Shown in pieces: positions 1 to 8,273 of a stretch of 22,618 nucleotides of DNA. The first letter of the stretch is position 1. Every line of letters begins with the position of its first letter. Both the position numbers and the translations under genes were made by a program. Source of the DNA: Phaeoceros laevis (Eukaryota; Anthocerotophyta; Anthocerotopsida; Notothyladales); assembly GCA_049999765.1 (NCBI GenBank), contig JBNGIQ010002772.1, forward strand, positions 1 to 22,618, written 5' to 3'. Below the pieces are notes generated by a model. That model had not been told where the DNA came from. It was given only the letters and a program-made list of their open reading frames with translations, and did no database searches.

Positions 1-594
1 CTGCAGCTATTAAGGAAGTAATTAGGCCTTTGAGACTAGAATTTTTCTTTTTACATACCATACCTCATTTTTGGTCTTCTTAGATAGATGAAAAAAAATT
101 TGTAGCCATTTATTATTCTGTACAATAAAAACTGACTTGGTTTTATTATAAGCTGATTCATGGTTTTTCATTTATAGTAATGTATATATTATTTGATCCA
201 AAAATATGATGACAAAATATAGACGCTCTTGGAATTGAGTTTGGAGTTTGAAATATCAGGTTAGTGGAAGACTTACCAATGTTACCATGTGACAAATTCA
301 CACGAGTATACTACATGCCCATATGTGTAGAGTCTCTAGAGTACTACAAAACTGGTCAAAGCCAAAGCGGCCTTCCAAGTTGATGAAGCTTCATAAGGGT
401 AAAGAAGTTGGATATCGAACCGCGAAGGGAACCGCAAAAGAACGATCTCCAATCTCCAATCTCCAATCTCCAGTCTCCAATCTCTCCAATCTCCAAGTTG
501 AGGCTCTTCGGTTTTACACCTGGCCTTCTCTCTCGTGAGATCTCCCGTGATAAGAAAGCAAAGACAAGCGGAGAGCTTGCGGTCGAGTCCTGCT
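1..594. other. Intergenic / 5' region of the first gene
   Basis: The first 300 bases are AT-rich with no convincing coding content. From about 400 the composition becomes more balanced, and a short ATCTCCA repeat lies about 100 bases before the start codon of the next gene. Short open frames on both strands here look like chance frames. This stretch probably holds the promoter and leader of the 595-1164 gene, but I see no clear TATA box. Confidence 0.5.
444..497 (+). repeat. ATCTCCA short tandem repeat in the leader region
   Basis: About seven imperfect copies of the 7-base unit ATCTCCA, with one A-to-G change and one shortened spacing. It lies about 100 bases upstream of the start codon at 595, so probably in the promoter or 5' leader. 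The pyrimidine-rich strand is the sense strand, as in CT-rich leader elements of many plant genes; that role is inference. Confidence 0.8.
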
Positions 595-1164
595 ATGGCC
601 TCCGCCATGGCTTCTCTCACGCTGCCCTCCAGCCTTACATCCGGCTTCTCGCTGAGCACGCAGCTGCAGCAGCAGTCGCAGGCGCAGAGCGTGCTTGTGG
701 TCAGGAGTTCGGCTCCGACGGAGGATTCTTCCTTGTCTTCGGGGTCCAGGGATCCCACATTGCCATCCACGACCAGGAGGCAGGCAGCATTATCCCTAGC
801 GGGTCTCTCGCTAGTCCTTCTAGCGGGTTCCAGCTCAAGAGCAGAGGCGAAGGATATTCCGCTGTTCGGGATTAGGAAGAAGGTTGAAGAGGTGAAAGAG
901 GCCGTGGTAGAAGAGGTGAAGGAGCTGGTGAAGGAAGGTGAAGCGGAGGTGAAGGAGCTGGTGAAGCAAGGGGAGGCGGAGGTAACAGCTGTTGAAGCGG
1001 CCGTAACCGGAGCCTTTGGAGGGGGAGCTCCCGCTTCAGTAGCTTCACCTCCATCCGAAAGCGGCATCTCTCCCGCTTTGCAAGCAGCTGTGGTCGCGGG
1101 AGCTGAGCTACTTGCTGTGGTCGCTGCCTCCTCTGTGGTCTCTGGCCTTGTGAGCCAGAAGTGA
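595..1164 (+). CDS. Probable chloroplast-targeted thylakoid protein with Tat-like signal, unrecognised family
   Basis: An intronless gene for a 189-residue protein. Residues 1-60 are rich in Ser, Thr, Leu and Gln and lack acidic residues at the start, as in a chloroplast transit peptide. A twin arginine (61-62) follows, then a hydrophobic run (64-77) ending in AEA at 83-85. Together this looks like a bipartite transit peptide with a Tat-type thylakoid signal. After it come the motif DIPLFGIRKK (87-96) and a charged helical stretch with two copies of an 11-residue unit VKELVK(E/Q)GEAE at 108-129. A C-terminal hydrophobic helix (162-186) could be a membrane anchor. The architecture resembles plant plastid proteins of unknown function, but I cannot name the family. 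I chose the ATG at 595; a second in-frame ATG lies four codons later. The frame extends upstream only through non-ATG codons. Confidence 0.75.
   Translation: MASAMASLTLPSSLTSGFSLSTQLQQQSQAQSVLVVRSSAPTEDSSLSSGSRDPTLPSTTRRQAALSLAGLSLVLLAGSSSRAEAKDIPLFGIRKKVEEVKEAVVEEVKELVKEGEAEVKELVKQGEAEVTAVEAAVTGAFGGGAPASVASPPSESGISPALQAAVVAGAELLAVVAASSVVSGLVSQK
916..981 (+). repeat. Two-copy 33-bp in-frame coding repeat
   Basis: Two adjacent 33-base units (916-948 and 949-981) each encode VKELVK(E/Q)GEAE. Apart from the Glu/Gln change, most differences are at third codon positions, so the repeat is being kept at protein level. The 11-residue period fits an amphipathic helix or coiled coil. Confidence 0.85.
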
Positions 1165-2438
1165 AGTACTGAGCTGCAGGGAGAGGGCAGCTTCAACTGC
1201 ATGTTCTGTCGGCTTAGCTCGGCACACAGGTGTATCGTGTCGGTCAAACCTCTTTCTCAAGTCTTCTCTTGTGCAATGCTGGTCCAGAGGACTGCTTATT
1301 CCATTTGTGAGATTTTTTTTGGATGTTCAACATCTTTGTAGCAACAAAAACCCTGATTGTAAAGCTCATGAGTATACTCTCCATTTGAAGCCATTTGCCG
1401 ATAAGCCAGGTCACATTTGAAGGAGTCATCCATGTGAATTGGTGCTGGCGCCCATTTAAAGCTGCATCCCTTCCTATTTTGGAGCATGGCTCTCTCACAG
1501 TGATGAATCGTCCTGTGGTGTGGAAACTAGGCATGTCGAGGATCACTGAAGCCTACCATTTTGTGTTGTATAGACTGATGTGAATTGAGTCCTGTCCAAC
1601 GGTCTGGTGGGATTTCAGTAGATGGCTAGTGCCCCTGCTGCTTCGAGCATACATCGGTCCTGTTGCTGGGGTGGTCGGGCCATGAGAATATCTGCTATTA
1701 TGCTTTATCTCAACCAAGGCATCAGATTTTCACTGTGCAACCCTGTGGTGCTGTTCACCGGAAAAATGACCCCCTAGCACCGTGTGTGACGTTACCCTTT
1801 TGGTGGTGGCCAACCAAAGTAAGGGTTCTGAACTAGGTGCAAAGGGGGGGCACAAACGATGCATGTAAACTTGACGATTCTTATGCAGATTCCAGGGCAT
1901 CTTGTCTCAAGCTTGGCTTACAGTAGCTAATGTCACCGGTAATCTGTAATTCTGTTCTAAAGCGTGCAAAAGGGCTTGTGCTATTACTGAAACTCACAGT
2001 CTCAAGGCCAGACGAACTCTTCGCGAGCGCAACTGCTGGGTTTAGATGCGCTTGTGACGCAAGGGTTCAGCACGTTTTACTAGTAATAGCCAAATCTGCG
2101 ATTCCTGTAGCGATCTGGAATAGAATGCCGGTAAGCTTGCATCGAGGAGTCCGTGCATCGGATGTAAAGCTCCGCGCGTGGCTGGTCTTTGAGTGGTTTC
2201 CTTGCAGGGCAGCTGATCGGGCGTTAAGGCAGAGCTGGTGGGGAGATTGATCAGAAGAGTGCAGCAGATGCTCCTGCAAGACGAGGTTTTCGGGACGTTG
2301 CAAATAGCTCAGTCGGTGAGATTAGGTAGTCTTTTCCTGGATTCTGTGAGTCAATCATGAGATAGCCATGACTAGACTGTTTGGCTTGTAATAGGAGAAG
2401 TCAAAGCACAAGCCTTTCGGTGACATCCAACTTCCTCC
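1165..2438. other. Intergenic, no supported gene
   Basis: About 1.27 kb between the plastid protein gene and the first At4g08330-like gene. It should contain the 3' UTR of the former and the promoter of the latter. Several frames of 50-106 codons are open, for example 1930-2250 (+) and 1244-1546 (-), but none shows a recognisable motif or clean splice sites. A stretch at about 2303-2320 resembles a tRNA D-arm but has no matching T-arm downstream. Confidence 0.5.
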
Positions 2439-3036
2439 ATGGCAGGGGTGGCATACAGGTATAGACATTGACCTTAAATGCAGGGAGAAAGGGGCTGGTC
2501 CTCGGGTTTCTCTCGATTGCATTCTTTTGTTCAGAGTCATGGGTGGCTTAATTGGGAAAGCTCGACTTGATAACCACTTCATGCTTTTGGTTGTCGTGAT
2601 CTCCCATCTGGGGTTTCGAACTAGGCCTCATCTAAGTACTGTGAGTGGGTGTTGTGGCAGTTGCCGAGCCTGTGGCAAACCCCTGAATGCGCACTCCAGC
2701 CACTTGTTTCCCGAGGATATGTACTTCGAGGCTGGAAACAAAGGCACTCTTTCGTTCTTCCACATTGACAAAAGCAGCTTCCGGCAACAAGAAGAAAATA
2801 AGCTTTGCCCGTTCTGGGAAACGAGGAACTACTGGGGAATACAGCGGCGAAGGATAAAGCTGCACTGTGCATCATGTGATGCACTTATTGGACATATCTA
2901 CGATGACGGCCCTCCCTTGAAACCCGGTACTGGTGTTCACCACTTCGGTCCAAGTCAAGTAGTACCTCGGCAGCCTCGCTACCGATTGAAGCAAGATGCT
3001 TTGCTTCAGTACCCCTTACCTAGTTACAAAGAGTAA
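2439..3036 (+). CDS. At4g08330-like (yippee-type) zinc-binding protein, copy 1
   Basis: A two-exon gene: exon 1 at 2439-2458 (20 nt), intron 2459-2660, exon 2 at 2661-3036. The product is 131 residues and belongs to the small plant family of Arabidopsis At4g08330. The protein begins MAGVAYSCRACGKPLN and carries two CxxC pairs at residues 8/11 and 76/79. That spacing suits one zinc ion in a yippee/Mis18-like fold. The middle has the family motifs SFFHID and the basic RRRIKL before the second CxxC. The molecular function of this family is not established. The first exon was chosen because its phase-2 end (TAC AG) joins to restore YSC, and because the paralogue at 3926-4441 has an intron at the same codon. 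Reading on without splicing would instead add an unrelated hydrophobic N-terminus starting near 2539, which I consider wrong. A possible poly(A) signal AATAAA lies at 3182-3187. Confidence 0.85.
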
Positions 3037-3084
3037 ATCCAATGTGCCCAGTGACGATGGATGGAGACGTGTATATCAAGGACT

Positions 3085-3126
3085 TTTTTTCGCCAAACGG
3101 CGAGGAATTTTTTCGCCAAACGGCGA
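3085..3126 (+). repeat. Two identical T-run hairpins downstream of copy 1
   Basis: The 19-base sequence TTTTTTCGCCAAACGGCGA occurs twice, at 3085-3103 and 3108-3126. Each contains a self-complementary TCGCC/GGCGA stem around a four-base loop. The pair sits 50-90 bases after the stop codon, in the probable 3' UTR of the plus-strand gene. Confidence 0.85.
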
Positions 3127-3145
3127 TCAAAGTAGATTAGGAATT

Positions 3146-3166
3146 CCCACCCCACCCCCCACCCCC
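3146..3166 (-). other. Potential G-quadruplex (minus strand) between convergent genes
   Basis: The plus strand has C-runs of 3, 4, 6 and 5 separated by single A residues. The complementary strand therefore has four G-runs with one-base loops, a strong G-quadruplex pattern, and the plus strand could form an i-motif. It lies just before the poly(A) signal of the plus-strand gene. Any role is inference. Confidence 0.75.
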
Positions 3167-3925
3167 AGTCCTCCCTCCCTTAATAAAAACCCTTCCCTTT
3201 CCCTCTCTTTCCACAATCGCAATGAAGTGGTTTGCGTTGTGGTTGTTGCTAGTTTGTAAACCATAGTACCTCAATATTGATAAGTAAGAATTCATTGTCC
3301 AGCTGCTCCCTGGCATCCCTGCCGTCACTTCGCCGTCCTGCTAGGATTGCAAATTGTGTATTTAAGAGCGAGGTTGGTAGAACAGGAACTAAATGGACGT
3401 CTCACCAGAACTGCCTGACGTAGAAGACAAACCTGCGCTACAATCTAAACCGCTTTCCGGCGGAAGGAAGAGCAGGAATACGTCTATGTCGTAGTTCGCC
3501 ACACCAATACTCTTGAACGGTCAATTACATACACCGTAACGATGTCATAGCTTCCCTGCTTGCAATTCGAAGTCACCATGATTCTCATTTATTTGCTTCA
3601 ATCCACTGTCTCGCTCTTCGTACAACAAATAAACCCCTTGGTAGAATACTAAAGCCTCCCATCCACGAAAAAGGCAGCTGTGCATGTCACTGTCTCAATA
3701 CAGGGTAGAAATTGAATATCCTTCACAATCCTTTGCTGACATGTGCCAAAGAGATTAAAAATGAGCTGCGTACACAAAATGCAATGGTCATCAAAAGACA
3801 GCCAGCGCCATTTTCAAGACCACAGCCAATTGAGGAAGACCCTCATCATACGAATGTGTCAATTTGATCACAGCAGTGCACTTGCGGGAATGGGACCAGG
3901 TTTCAGGCAACCAACAAGACTTGCC

Positions 3926-4441
3926 TCATTGCTGTGCATTTTCTTCAGCGTCCTGATCTGGCTGTAGTGCCTTTATCCTCACAACAATCTTCCTGGAAAC
4001 AGGAGCCTTCTGACCAGGGGATGCCGGATATGTCTCATAGCAGTAGCCGATTACAGCATCACATTGGGCACATAAAAGCTTAGTCCTCAATCTGTTAATG
4101 CCCCAAGATTCTTTGCCATCATAATAAGGGCCACATTTCACCTCCTCAACCTGCTTGAAGCGAGACTCATCTATATCCACGAACATAATGCTCTCCTTCT
4201 TGCTGATGCTTAAGAAGCTGGATTGAAGACGAAGCTTCGTCCGGTTTGAGGAGCTGAGCTTCAGTGCGTATCCACATGAGCCACAGCTAAACGAAAGCGA
4301 AAGATCTGTCAGAACTGCCATCTGAGCACGGTCCAACAATATGCGAACAAACCAGGAAAAAAGCGAAGTGCAACATCATCTGACTGCTTAAAGCCCTCAT
4401 GGAAAGGATGAACACCTGTAAGACACTTCTCTATGCGACAT
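3926..4441 (-). CDS. At4g08330-like (yippee-type) zinc-binding protein, copy 2
   Basis: A two-exon minus-strand gene: exon 1 at 4416-4441 (26 nt), intron 4287-4415, exon 2 at 3926-4286. The product is 128 residues. The start MSHREVSYSCGSCGYALKL fits the At4g08330 family, whose members begin with a short leader and then YSCGSCGY. CxxC pairs are at 10/13 and 81/84. Between them are SFLSI near 32-36, VDIDESRF near 45-52 and RLRTKLLC before the second pair. The C-terminus is longer and more charged than in typical members (KIVVRIKALQPDQDAEENAQQ-like composition). The intron interrupts the codon just before the first zinc-binding Cys, exactly as in copy 1. An ATG at 4321 would give a similar-length product with a different N-terminus, but it lies inside the intron of this model. 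Zinc binding is inferred and function is unknown. Confidence 0.87.
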
Positions 4442-4720
4442 GTCAGATAAGACGTTTCCAGGCAACCAAGAGGCGTTTATACTAGCATCCACCTGCAACA
4501 TCGCCACCCCACATACTCAGCTCAAACAGACTCGGGACAGGCGCACGCTTGCCCGTCATAAAATTTGGCCATGCAGACAACCAATGGAGCACCTCACTAT
4601 TGCACGAGCTCATCAGGTCCATTCAGTGGTAGAGACTCTGGTTGCGTGGTCCTGATGGACCACAGAAGGCAGCCTCTAACAATCCAAGCCAACGGAAGAC
4701 CTAATCACCAACCTTCGAGA

Positions 4721-5372
4721 CTATGCTGGCGAAAGACCTCCAATCTGAACCGCAACCTCCCTCAAAATTAGTCCATCAAAACTCCAGCTCCCAGGATGTC
4801 CCTCAAGTCCGCCAGCCCCAAATCCCTCAGTCTCTATTTGGTCCCTCTCAATAGTGCCAAGCGCCTTGCAAAGCACCGTCAACATCCAACTCACTCCTGC
4901 CAACTGCTCCACTGCTTCCCCGACTCCTTGCTTCTCTTCCTCACTGCAAAATGGCACTCGGCTGTCCAAGGTCGATTCAACGCGGCGGAGGTCACGATGC
5001 AATCCAACCAGTGACCGAGCTCTCTGGAAACCGACAAAACAAATGTACACAAGACACTCCACCCCAAATAAGGAGGAACACGGAAAGAAGAAGAATGGGA
5101 CAAGCCGTCCTGGGAGGGCGAACAGGAATAGCGCCTGGTCGATTTTTTCTTCCCCGTGCTGTTCAGATCCCTTCCTCGGCAGGTCCCTTGACCACGACAG
5201 GAGGCAGTATGGAGCAAGAAAAGAGGGACAAACAGGGGGTGGCAATCTGGCATAAAGGATTCGCCGGTTATCATGCCGTGAGCAGGCGAAACCATTCGTG
5301 TCAGGGTGTAACCTCCCACTTGCGACGCTGGATTTCCCTACTTGAACAGTCTGATGAGCGATTTCGGAGCAT
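4721..5372 (-). CDS. Small unrecognised protein, two-exon model
   Basis: Proposed exon 1 at 5313-5372 (20 codons) and exon 2 at 4721-5023, giving 120 residues. Exon 2 starts after a textbook acceptor (a T-rich tract ending TTTCCAG) and is open for 100 codons. The junction is phase 0 and yields a continuous helical, charged segment: RRKWE joined to RARSLVGLHRDLRRVESTLD, then an acidic-basic run SEEEKQGVGEAVEQL. I see no known domain, signal peptide or membrane segment. The minus frame stays open through the intron as well, so an unspliced 249-codon frame also exists; its extra part is Phe- and Cys-rich and looks like translated intron. The gene is divergent from eIF2B-beta, with 206 bases between start codons, so the two may share a promoter. 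The exact first exon and the 3' end are uncertain. Confidence 0.5.
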
Positions 5373-5578
5373 GAAATGCGGGAGTATCCGGGACCTGTAC
5401 AAGTAAGAGTAAGTACAATCTTACTGAACTCTATACTGTACTTACATGTGAATACATGGTTCAAGTTCATGGTTCATGGTTCGTTGGTGAAGTTGCTCGT
5501 CCCTGCCGTGCGCATCTATGAGCTGCTCCCGCTGGATGCTGTGGACGACGAGATTACAGCGCAAGCGGGCTGTGCAAG
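5373..5578. promoter_or_regulatory. Candidate bidirectional promoter
   Basis: About 206 bases separate the proposed start codon of the minus-strand small gene (5372) from that of eIF2B-beta (5579). If both models are right, this short interval must hold both 5' leaders and the core promoter elements. It contains a short GGTTCATGGTTCATGGTTC-like repeat near 5457-5482 but no clear TATA box. Confidence 0.4.
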
Positions 5579-7647
5579 ATGGTTGGGGCCGCTCCAGATG
5601 TTCAGGCGCAGGTGGAGGAGTTTGTGACAAAGCTCAAGCGCAGGTGCATTGTCCATGCCTTTGCCCTCCAGTATCAGTCCTGACCGGGTGTGTGCTCATA
5701 GGGTTATATGCTGCTACTTGCTGAGTGCCGTGAACCTGACTGGATGCAATCAGGGGAGTGGAGGGAGCTGTTGACACGGCAAGGTATGCCGCCACTCTGC
5801 TCCGGCAGGTCATCTCCCAGCATCGCATTCCGGCGTCTGCTCAGGCATCTACGCTGATTGAAGCAGTCAAATCTGTAGGTCTTCGAATGATGGCAGCCAA
5901 TCCGATAGGTAACAGAAATCCCTTGTTGTCAAATTGGCAGTCTCCGAGCAAGGAGTGTTACGGATTTGGATGCTGAAGGTTCTTCTAAATTGCAGAGCTC
6001 GCAGTTGGAAATGTTCTCCGTCGGGTTTTACACATCATTCGTGAGGAAGATGCATCTCTTGCTGCTAGTGCTCTTCCAGGGGGAGTTCTTTCTGCCGGTA
6101 GCGATGATGAAGATGCCGAGACAGGGGATGTCCGTGGGTATCCTGCCTCGGTTCTTGCGGCGGCCAACCGTACTGCTCTCAGAGCACCGTCTCTGCACAA
6201 TCTTCTGGAATCTGTGCCTGGGACAATTAGGTCACAAGTTGTAACTACTCCTGGTTCAGACAGTGATGTGAAAAGCAGATGTAAGTTTTGCGTGATTCAG
6301 GTGGTTGTTGGATTGGCCTCTGATCTTTGCTTGCGAGACGCCTCAAAAGCGGCTGTCTGGTAGTGATTGTTTACAAATCCCAGAAGGCTGGTGACCATGC
6401 AGCTGGCGACAGAAACTCGCGAAGCTGGAAACTGAAGCACAATGTTATCGAGGGCATCAACGAATTACTGAACGACATCGACAATTTTCGCTCACAGATT
6501 GCTGACCAGGCTCTCGAACACATTCATCAGAAGTAAGGCTCTGTTGCTGGTGTTAGCAGAACAGAACATCTATTTGCTTGCAACTTTGTTTTGTTAGTCA
6601 GTATTCTGGCTCCGATCCATCTATTCACCTCCTATGGCCTAAGCCAGTTGTTGTTGCTTTCCAGTGAAGTAATTTTGACCTGGGGGAGGTCCCGAACACT
6701 TTTACAGTTTCTGCTGGAAGCGAGAAAGAAGAGGTCCTTTCAAGTGGTCATTGCTGAAGGTGCGCCAAGGTAGTTGCCCAAGCTCTGCTACTCTTATGGA
6801 TTTCACTGCTTGACTGGTGCCATGACCTCCCCTTTCCGCCTTTTCATGCCTCTCTGCTTGATACAGATATCAGGGCCATGCATTTGCAAAAGAGCTTGCA
6901 GCTGTCGACTTGCAGACTACACTCATAACAGACTCTGCTGTGTTTGCCATGATGGCTCGTGTCAACATGGTACAGTTTGAGTTGCCCTCGCAGTAATCTT
7001 ATCAACAATCACAGTCCATTATACTGTTATCCAAGTCCTTGCTCCAGAATAAGACTGAACGGACTATCCGGTTTTTTTTGCGAAGGTTATCGTAGGTGCT
7101 CATGCGGTTATGGCAAATGGAGGAGTTCTCGGTCCTGTGGGTTCAAATCTGGTTGCCCTAGCAGCCAAGCAACATGCCATCCCCTTCGTAGTCCTGGCTG
7201 GTGTCCACAAGGTTTGTGCAGCTGTATCAGCTGAAGTCCATATTTTGATGCTAGTGCCGTGTTTATGTGGCTGACTACTGCCTTTATTTGTATGACGCAC
7301 AGCTATCTCCTCTATATCCCCACAACCCATACACTCTGTTGAATGACCTGAAATCTCCAGCTGACGTCCTGGACTTCGGAGAGTTTTCAGACTGTTTAGA
7401 TGGAGCAACTGGGGCTTCCCAAATACATGCTGTAAACCCAGCATTTGACTATGTCCCACCGGAGCTGGTCACCTTGTTTCTTACAGATACGTAAGTTTGC
7501 TGCCAGGTCAACTTCCACCTTTCGCCCTGAGCCTATGTCGTGTAACTTATTTGTTGTATATGTTGTTGCAGAGGTGGGCACAATCCCTCATACGTATACA
7601 GACTTATAGCAGAGTATTACAGCCCTGAAGACTTTGTCTTGCAATGA
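5579..7647 (+). CDS. EIF2B2: Translation initiation factor eIF2B subunit beta
   Basis: A complete nine-exon gene: 5579-5643, 5754-5908, 5996-6280, 6403-6532, 6665-6769, 6867-6969, 7086-7211, 7303-7490 and 7572-7647. Every junction is GT-AG and all phases agree, giving 410 residues, close to the usual plant length. eIF2B is the cytosolic guanine-nucleotide exchange factor that reloads eIF2 with GTP. The beta subunit is part of its regulatory alpha-beta-delta core. Residues 1-75 form the helical N-terminal part (VISQHRIPASAQ, TLIEAVKSVG). A plant-type acidic linker (SAGSDDEDAETGD) falls near 105-120. The Rossmann-like IF-2B domain fills the C-terminal half: KLKHNVIEGINELL, AEGAPRYQGH, TLITDSAVFAMMARVNM, VIVGAHAVMANGG, SPLYPHNP, LDFGEFSDCLD, NPAFDYVPPELVTLF and TGGHNPSYVYRL. 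Nothing looks broken. The start is the first ATG before the conserved DVQAQVEEFVTKLK helix. Confidence 0.95.
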
Positions 7648-8132
7648 CATGTGCTGCTTCTAATCTGGTAACTTCAGAGCATTGGTGGTCGCTGCAATAT
7701 AATGGGCACACACCTGCCAGGTCTTCAATTTCTCGAGCTCAGGGGCCTAGACTATGGGAAACCTGCCAAGCCATGGACCAACGATTTTGCCAGGCATTTT
7801 TGATAGGTGTCAATTTCAAGGGTATCCAGTGTACAGGTGAGGCCACAGAGTGATGTAGGGTTTAGCATCTGGGGATATTAAACTACGAAACCTGACAACC
7901 GCGACAAAACAAACGCATTGTTCAATTGCAATTTGGTCAGCTTGACGCAACGACACAAATTGATCCGAGAAACATTTTTACGCACTCGCCTGTGTAGGTT
8001 GCGAGCCTGGCCTGCGCAGGTATCGAATCTGCGACCTTCGCGTTATTCTTAACACGACGCTAACAGGCTGTTGCCGGGCACCGTAACCCACACTGTCTGT
8101 CTCTGAAACGGCGTGACTGCCAAGTTTGAGCT
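7648..8132. other. Intergenic between eIF2B-beta and a hidden minus-strand gene
   Basis: This stretch contains the 3' UTR of eIF2B-beta, a telo-box-like TAGGGTTTA at 7857-7865 and, on the minus strand, a degenerate tRNA-like sequence. No coding region is supported. Confidence 0.5.
8009..8067 (-). other. Degenerate tRNA-like sequence (tRNA relic or SINE head)
   Basis: Read on the minus strand there is a clear T-arm with box B form GATTCGATACC (consensus GGTTCGANNCC, one change). Before it is an AAGGTC variable region, an anticodon-arm-like CGTGT...ACGCG stem and the D-arm-like end TTAGCG. The 3' side CAGGC can pair with a GCCTG on the 5' side. The anticodon loop is one base too long, the last T-stem pair is broken and most of the D-arm is missing. 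It is therefore probably not a working tRNA gene but a relic, or the tRNA-derived head of a SINE. I see no A-rich SINE tail. Confidence 0.45.
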
Positions 8133-8273
8133 GGATTAGCGTCATTTAGAAGCTCCAAAGTGCAAATCACAATGGGTTGAGGGAAGCAATTGGCAGCGAG
8201 CCAGAGGGATGCGCGATTCTCCAAGCGGCAGAGTCAAATTGCTGACTTTGGAACTTCTAAATAACGTCAATCC
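8133..8273. repeat. Imperfect 29-bp inverted repeat
   Basis: The left arm 8133-8161 and right arm 8245-8273 are reverse complements at 25 of 29 positions, separated by 83 bases. The right arm contains the proposed stop codon (8267-8269) of the minus-strand gene at 8267-9015, so its transcript would fold back on itself just at and after the end of the coding region. It could also be a small MITE; no clear target duplication is visible. Confidence 0.8.

Larger units (their letters stand above)
3046..3925. other. Convergent 3' ends of the two At4g08330-like genes
   Basis: About 890 bases between the two stop codons. It contains the two hairpins, a C-run tract at 3146-3166, an AATAAA at 3182-3187 usable by the plus-strand gene, and on the minus strand AATAAA-like motifs around 3585-3635 usable by the opposite gene. 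No other coding region is visible. Confidence 0.6.

Noticed and set aside
336-1247. 303-codon minus-strand frame
   Set aside because: It is the antisense shadow of the thylakoid protein gene: Ser/Thr-rich low-complexity sequence opposite the real Glu/Val-rich repeats.
1622-1780. ATG-started frame of about 50 codons
   Set aside because: No motif, no splice signals and no Kozak-like support; length is within chance expectation.
2303-2325. TAGCTCAGTCGGTGAGA, like a tRNA D-arm
   Set aside because: No T-arm (GGTTCGA-type) or acceptor partner follows within tRNA distance.
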